A stretch of 61,506 nucleotides of DNA from MWH-TA3 sp044353905 (GTDB taxonomy: Bacteria; Actinomycetota; Actinomycetes; Actinomycetales; Microbacteriaceae). Where the stretch lies: contig JBILBA010000006.1 in assembly GCA_044353905.1 (NCBI GenBank), positions 1 through 61,506 on the forward strand, written 5' to 3'. Position 1 is the stretch's first letter. Every line of letters starts with the position of its first letter. The translations under genes and the position numbers were made by a program. This document shows, piece after piece, positions 58,909 to 61,506 of the stretch. Below the pieces are notes generated by a model. That model searched no databases and was not told the DNA's origin. It saw nothing but the letters and a program-made list of their open reading frames with translations.

Positions 58909-59580
58909 GTGAACACGGACCTCCTCGCGGGCGTCCACCCCAGTTGGCTCCCCGCATTCGGTCGTGCGGCTGACGCGATCACCGACATCGCCCATCGACT
59001 CGAGACGGAACGCGCCACTGGCATAACTCACGCACCACACCGCACTGACATCTTCCGCGCATTTCGCGTTCCGATTGAGTCCGTTCGAGTCGTCATCGTC
59101 GGCCAAGACCCCTACCCGACACCTGGGCACGCGGTCGGGCTCGCGTTTTCGACGAACCGAAATGTTCGCCCACTCCCCCGAAGCCTCGCGAACATCTGCA
59201 CAGAACTGCGGGACGACCTCGGCTTTCAACCCGCGGACCACGGGAATCTGTCACGTTGGGTCGATCAAGGGGTCTTGCTTCTCAACACGTCGTTGACGGT
59301 GCGCGAGGGCGACGCCGGGTCGCACCGATCGTGGCCATGGAAAGACGTGACGGGTGCGGCGCTTCGGGCACTCGCCGAGCGCGGTGGTCCCCTCGTCGCC
59401 GTGTTGTGGGGGCGCGACGCTCAGTGGGCGACACCATTCTTGACCGGAGTCGACCTCATCGAATCCGCCCACCCCTCCCCTCTATCGGCGCACCGAGGCT
59501 TTTTCGGCTCGCGGCCGTTCTCGCGGGTCAACGACCTGCTGGCCGCCCAAGGCGGCGACCCGATTGATTGGCGCATTTAG
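58909..59580 (+). CDS. ung: Uracil-DNA glycosylase, family 1
   Basis: The 223-residue enzyme removes uracil from DNA. The water-activating motif GQDPYP is at 65-70 with GHAVGLAFS following. LLLNTSLTVREGDAGSH binds uracil, and the leucine loop HPSPLSAHRGFFGSRPFS is near the C-terminus. It starts at GTG three bases after the lipoprotein stop. All catalytic residues are present. Confidence 0.96.
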   Translation: MNTDLLAGVHPSWLPAFGRAADAITDIAHRLETERATGITHAPHRTDIFRAFRVPIESVRVVIVGQDPYPTPGHAVGLAFSTNRNVRPLPRSLANICTELRDDLGFQPADHGNLSRWVDQGVLLLNTSLTVREGDAGSHRSWPWKDVTGAALRALAERGGPLVAVLWGRDAQWATPFLTGVDLIESAHPSPLSAHRGFFGSRPFSRVNDLLAAQGGDPIDWRI

Positions 59581-59583
59581 ACT
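59578..59583 (+). promoter_or_regulatory. -10 box of the GNAT gene (leaderless)
   Basis: TAGACT, whose first three bases are the udg stop codon, is followed by six bases and the ATG at 59590. Confidence 0.45.
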
Positions 59584-59589
59584 TTCGTA

Positions 59590-60102
59590 ATGAATGCAGC
59601 GACGTTCCGAACGGCCATCAACGCTGACGCGCCCGCACTCGTCGACATTTACAACCACTACGTCACGACCTCGAACGTCACCTTTGACCTCGACGTGTGG
59701 ACGGCAGACGACATGGCTCACAAGATTGAAACGGTCGAAGCTCTCGGGATGCCGTTCATCGTCGCCGAGCGGGAAGGCAAACTCGTCGGCTACGCGTACC
59801 TGTCGACGTTCCGCGAGAAGGCGGCGTACGACACGACCATGGAGAACACGCTGTACCTGCACGAGAGCGCGCGAGGTGCGGGAACTGGCGCCACGATGCT
59901 CGAGGAACTCTGTCGACTCGGGGCAATCGCCGGCGTCCGTGAGGTCGTCGCCGTTATCGCCAACACGCCCGACGCGGTCCCGTCGATACGGCTTCACGAC
60001 ACGGCGGGGTTCGTGCGCGTGGGCGAAATGGACAACGTCGGGCGCAAATTCGACGAGTGGATTGGCATCGTCATGATGCAGAAGTCGCTCGCACGCGAAT
60101 AA
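59590..60102 (+). CDS. GNAT-family N-acetyltransferase, phosphinothricin acetyltransferase-like
   Basis: The 170-residue protein resembles the PAT/YwnH group. It has RTAINADAPALVDIYNHYV at the start, the TFDLDVWTADDM segment, FIVAEREGKLVGYAYLSTFREKAAYD and the acetyl-CoA loop RGAGTGATMLEELC. GNAT proteins of this type acetylate phosphinothricin, methionine sulfone or other small amines; the substrate here cannot be predicted. It lies between udg and metY. Confidence 0.88.
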   Translation: MNAATFRTAINADAPALVDIYNHYVTTSNVTFDLDVWTADDMAHKIETVEALGMPFIVAEREGKLVGYAYLSTFREKAAYDTTMENTLYLHESARGAGTGATMLEELCRLGAIAGVREVVAVIANTPDAVPSIRLHDTAGFVRVGEMDNVGRKFDEWIGIVMMQKSLARE

Positions 60103-60182
60103 TCCTTCGGTTACGCAATGTTTCGCCGTGGGTAGTGCTGGCTTCTTGCGCTCCCTACTGTGAAGGGAACCCAACCGAAGGA
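60103..60182 (+). promoter_or_regulatory. Inverted repeat spanning the metY leader
   Basis: TCCTTCGGTT (60103-60112) is exactly complementary to AACCGAAGGA (60173-60182). The right arm includes most of the metY ribosome binding site AAGGAG (60178-60183). If the transcript covers both arms the stem would hide it. No known SAM riboswitch motif is seen. Where transcription starts is unknown. Confidence 0.4.
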
Positions 60183-60188
60183 GCCCAC

Positions 60189-61484
60189 ATGTCGTGGAAG
60201 TTTGAAACCCAACAGATTCACGCGGGCGCAGCGCCGGATCCCGTCACGAATGCTCGTGCAGTCCCCATCTATCGCACCACCGCGTATGTCTTCAACGACT
60301 CGGACCACGCGAAGAACCTCTTTGCGCTCGCCGAGTTCGGAAACATTTACACCCGAATTATGAACCCGACCCAGGATGTCGCCGAACAGCGAATCACGGC
60401 TCTCGAGGGCGGAACCGCATCGCTCTTGGTCGCGTCGGGTTCAGCCGCAACGACATACGCGGTGCTTAACATCGCCGGTGCTGGCGACCATATCGTCTCG
60501 TCGTCGAGCATCTACGGCGGAACGTACAACCTCTTCCATTACACGCTCGCTAAGCTCGGCATCGAGGTGACCTTCGTCAACGATCAGGACAACCTCGACG
60601 AGTGGAAGGCCGCCGTTCGCCCCAACACCAAATTGTTCTTCGGTGAAACGATCGCGAACCCGCGCATCAACATCCTCGACATCGAGGGCGTCTCGAAGGT
60701 TGCGCACGATGCTGGTGTGCCGCTCATCGTCGACAACACCATCGCCACCCCGTACCTGATCCGTCCGTTCGAGCACGGAGCCGACATCATCATTCACTCG
60801 GCCACCAAGTTCCTCGGTGGACACGGCACCGTCGTAGCCGGTGCGATCGTCGACGGCGGAAAGTTCGCCTGGTCGAAGAACGTCGAGAAGTTCCCCGGAC
60901 TGACCGAGCCCGACCCGTCGTACCACGGAGCGTCGTTCACGACCGTTCTGGGTGACGGAATCGCCTACATCATCAAGGCGCGCGTTCAGTTGCTGCGCGA
61001 CACCGGTGCAGCAGTCGCGCCCGACAACGCGTGGGCGATTCTGCAGGGCATCGAGACGCTGTCGCTTCGCATGGAGCGTCACGTCGAGAACGCGAACGCG
61101 GTTGCGCGCTGGCTCGAGGCACACGCCGACGTTGACAACGTGTTTCACGCGGGGCTCGAGTCGAGCCCCGAGTACGCGGCCGGCCAGAAGTACGCCCCCA
61201 AGGGTGCCGGTGCTGTCCTCTCGTTCGAACTCAAGGGCGGCGTGAAAGCCGGTCGTGCGCTCGTCGAGTCGACGAAGTTGTTCAGCCACGTCGCCAACAT
61301 CGGTGACGTTCGCTCGCTCATCATCCACCCCGCGTCGACGACGCACTCGCAGCTCTCACCCGAAGAACAACTGAGCGCCGGTGTCACACCCGGACTCGTA
61401 CGTCTCTCGGTCGGACTCGAGCACATCGACGACATCATCGCTGACCTCGAGGCTGGATTCGCAGCCGCGCGCAAAGCCAAGTAG
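60189..61484 (+). CDS. metY: O-acetylhomoserine sulfhydrylase
   Basis: The 431-residue PLP enzyme of the Cys/Met metabolism family makes homocysteine from O-acetylhomoserine and sulfide. The start FETQQIHAGAAPDPVTNARAVPIY (ends) and the length fit MetY rather than MetB/MetZ. The PLP lysine is K207 in HSATKFLGGHG. SRIMNPTQD-like YTRIMNPTQDVAEQRI and IHPASTTHSQL are conserved. AAGGAG lies six bases upstream of the ATG. The usual partner metX would lie beyond the window, whose last 22 bases hold nothing else. Confidence 0.94.
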   Translation: MSWKFETQQIHAGAAPDPVTNARAVPIYRTTAYVFNDSDHAKNLFALAEFGNIYTRIMNPTQDVAEQRITALEGGTASLLVASGSAATTYAVLNIAGAGDHIVSSSSIYGGTYNLFHYTLAKLGIEVTFVNDQDNLDEWKAAVRPNTKLFFGETIANPRINILDIEGVSKVAHDAGVPLIVDNTIATPYLIRPFEHGADIIIHSATKFLGGHGTVVAGAIVDGGKFAWSKNVEKFPGLTEPDPSYHGASFTTVLGDGIAYIIKARVQLLRDTGAAVAPDNAWAILQGIETLSLRMERHVENANAVARWLEAHADVDNVFHAGLESSPEYAAGQKYAPKGAGAVLSFELKGGVKAGRALVESTKLFSHVANIGDVRSLIIHPASTTHSQLSPEEQLSAGVTPGLVRLSVGLEHIDDIIADLEAGFAAARKAK

Positions 61485-61506
61485 TTCTCCTCGTCGTGCG
61501 GGGTCG

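Noticed and set aside
60103..60188. SAM riboswitch before metY
   Set aside because: The leader is only 86 bases and lacks the conserved core strings of the SAM classes I know; only a simple inverted repeat is seen.

Overview
This window is chromosomal DNA of a high-GC Gram-positive bacterium, most likely an actinobacterium of the family Microbacteriaceae. I infer this from gene order (argS-sufS-sufU-hom-thrC-thrB-rho-prfA-prmC-tsaC-wecA-atpIBEFHAGDC), an ESX/FtsK-type ATPase, a RamB/PrpR-type regulator, GTP-dependent PEP carboxykinase, asparaginase II, a long ATP synthase delta subunit and frequent leaderless genes. Coding density is very high. No phage, insertion sequence or CRISPR array is visible. 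The genus cannot be fixed from this sequence.

Layout: (1) 1-1142, the N-terminal part of a secreted protein with an InlB-type repeat, cut by the window edge. (2) 1249-3354, argG, orn and tRNA-His. (3) 3373-6625, a TPP-riboswitch-controlled ECF transporter (YkoE-type S component, fused double ATPase, T component) ending in an uncharacterised P-loop kinase. (4) 6662-9000, terC, a family 2 glycosyltransferase, csp and a 57-residue membrane protein. (5) 9021-15047, gatCAB, a META-domain lipoprotein and ligA. (6) 15048-15578, a gene-free repeat cluster. (7) 15579-19377, a tandem-FKBP lipoprotein, an OsmC protein, gabT and asparaginase II. (8) 19374-23487, a potABCD polyamine transporter. (9) 23710-26720, ald and an orphan FtsK/EccC-like ATPase. 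(10) 26802-31686, a putrescine/GABA module (aldehyde dehydrogenase, Lrp-type regulator, aminotransferase, FAD oxidase). (11) 31703-35641, an unknown membrane protein, an aldo/keto reductase, ogt, tag and yaaA. (12) 35642-54693, a long leftward series of ATP synthase, cell-envelope, translation-termination, threonine, SUF and argS genes. (13) 54732-61484, tRNA-Arg, ramB-like/pckG divergent pair, a lipoprotein, udg, a GNAT acetyltransferase and metY.

The genes form a coherent nitrogen and carbon scavenging theme: polyamine uptake by PotABCD, oxidation through the aminotransferase, FAD oxidase and aldehyde dehydrogenase to GABA, GABA transamination by GabT, and deamination of asparagine and alanine. 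An Lrp-type regulator and an acetate/propionate-type regulator sit beside them.

The most striking observation is at the canonical rho locus. The gene there (46622-47857) keeps a Rho-like RNA-binding domain. It has lost the Walker A lysine, about 20 residues before the P-loop, and the whole C-terminal part that holds the arginine finger. It reads as an ATPase-dead Rho derivative kept in an intact, well-translated frame. Also notable are an uncharacterised kinase under TPP-riboswitch control, at least a dozen genes with a -10 box exactly six bases before the start codon (leaderless), and a dense repeat cluster downstream of the FKBP gene.
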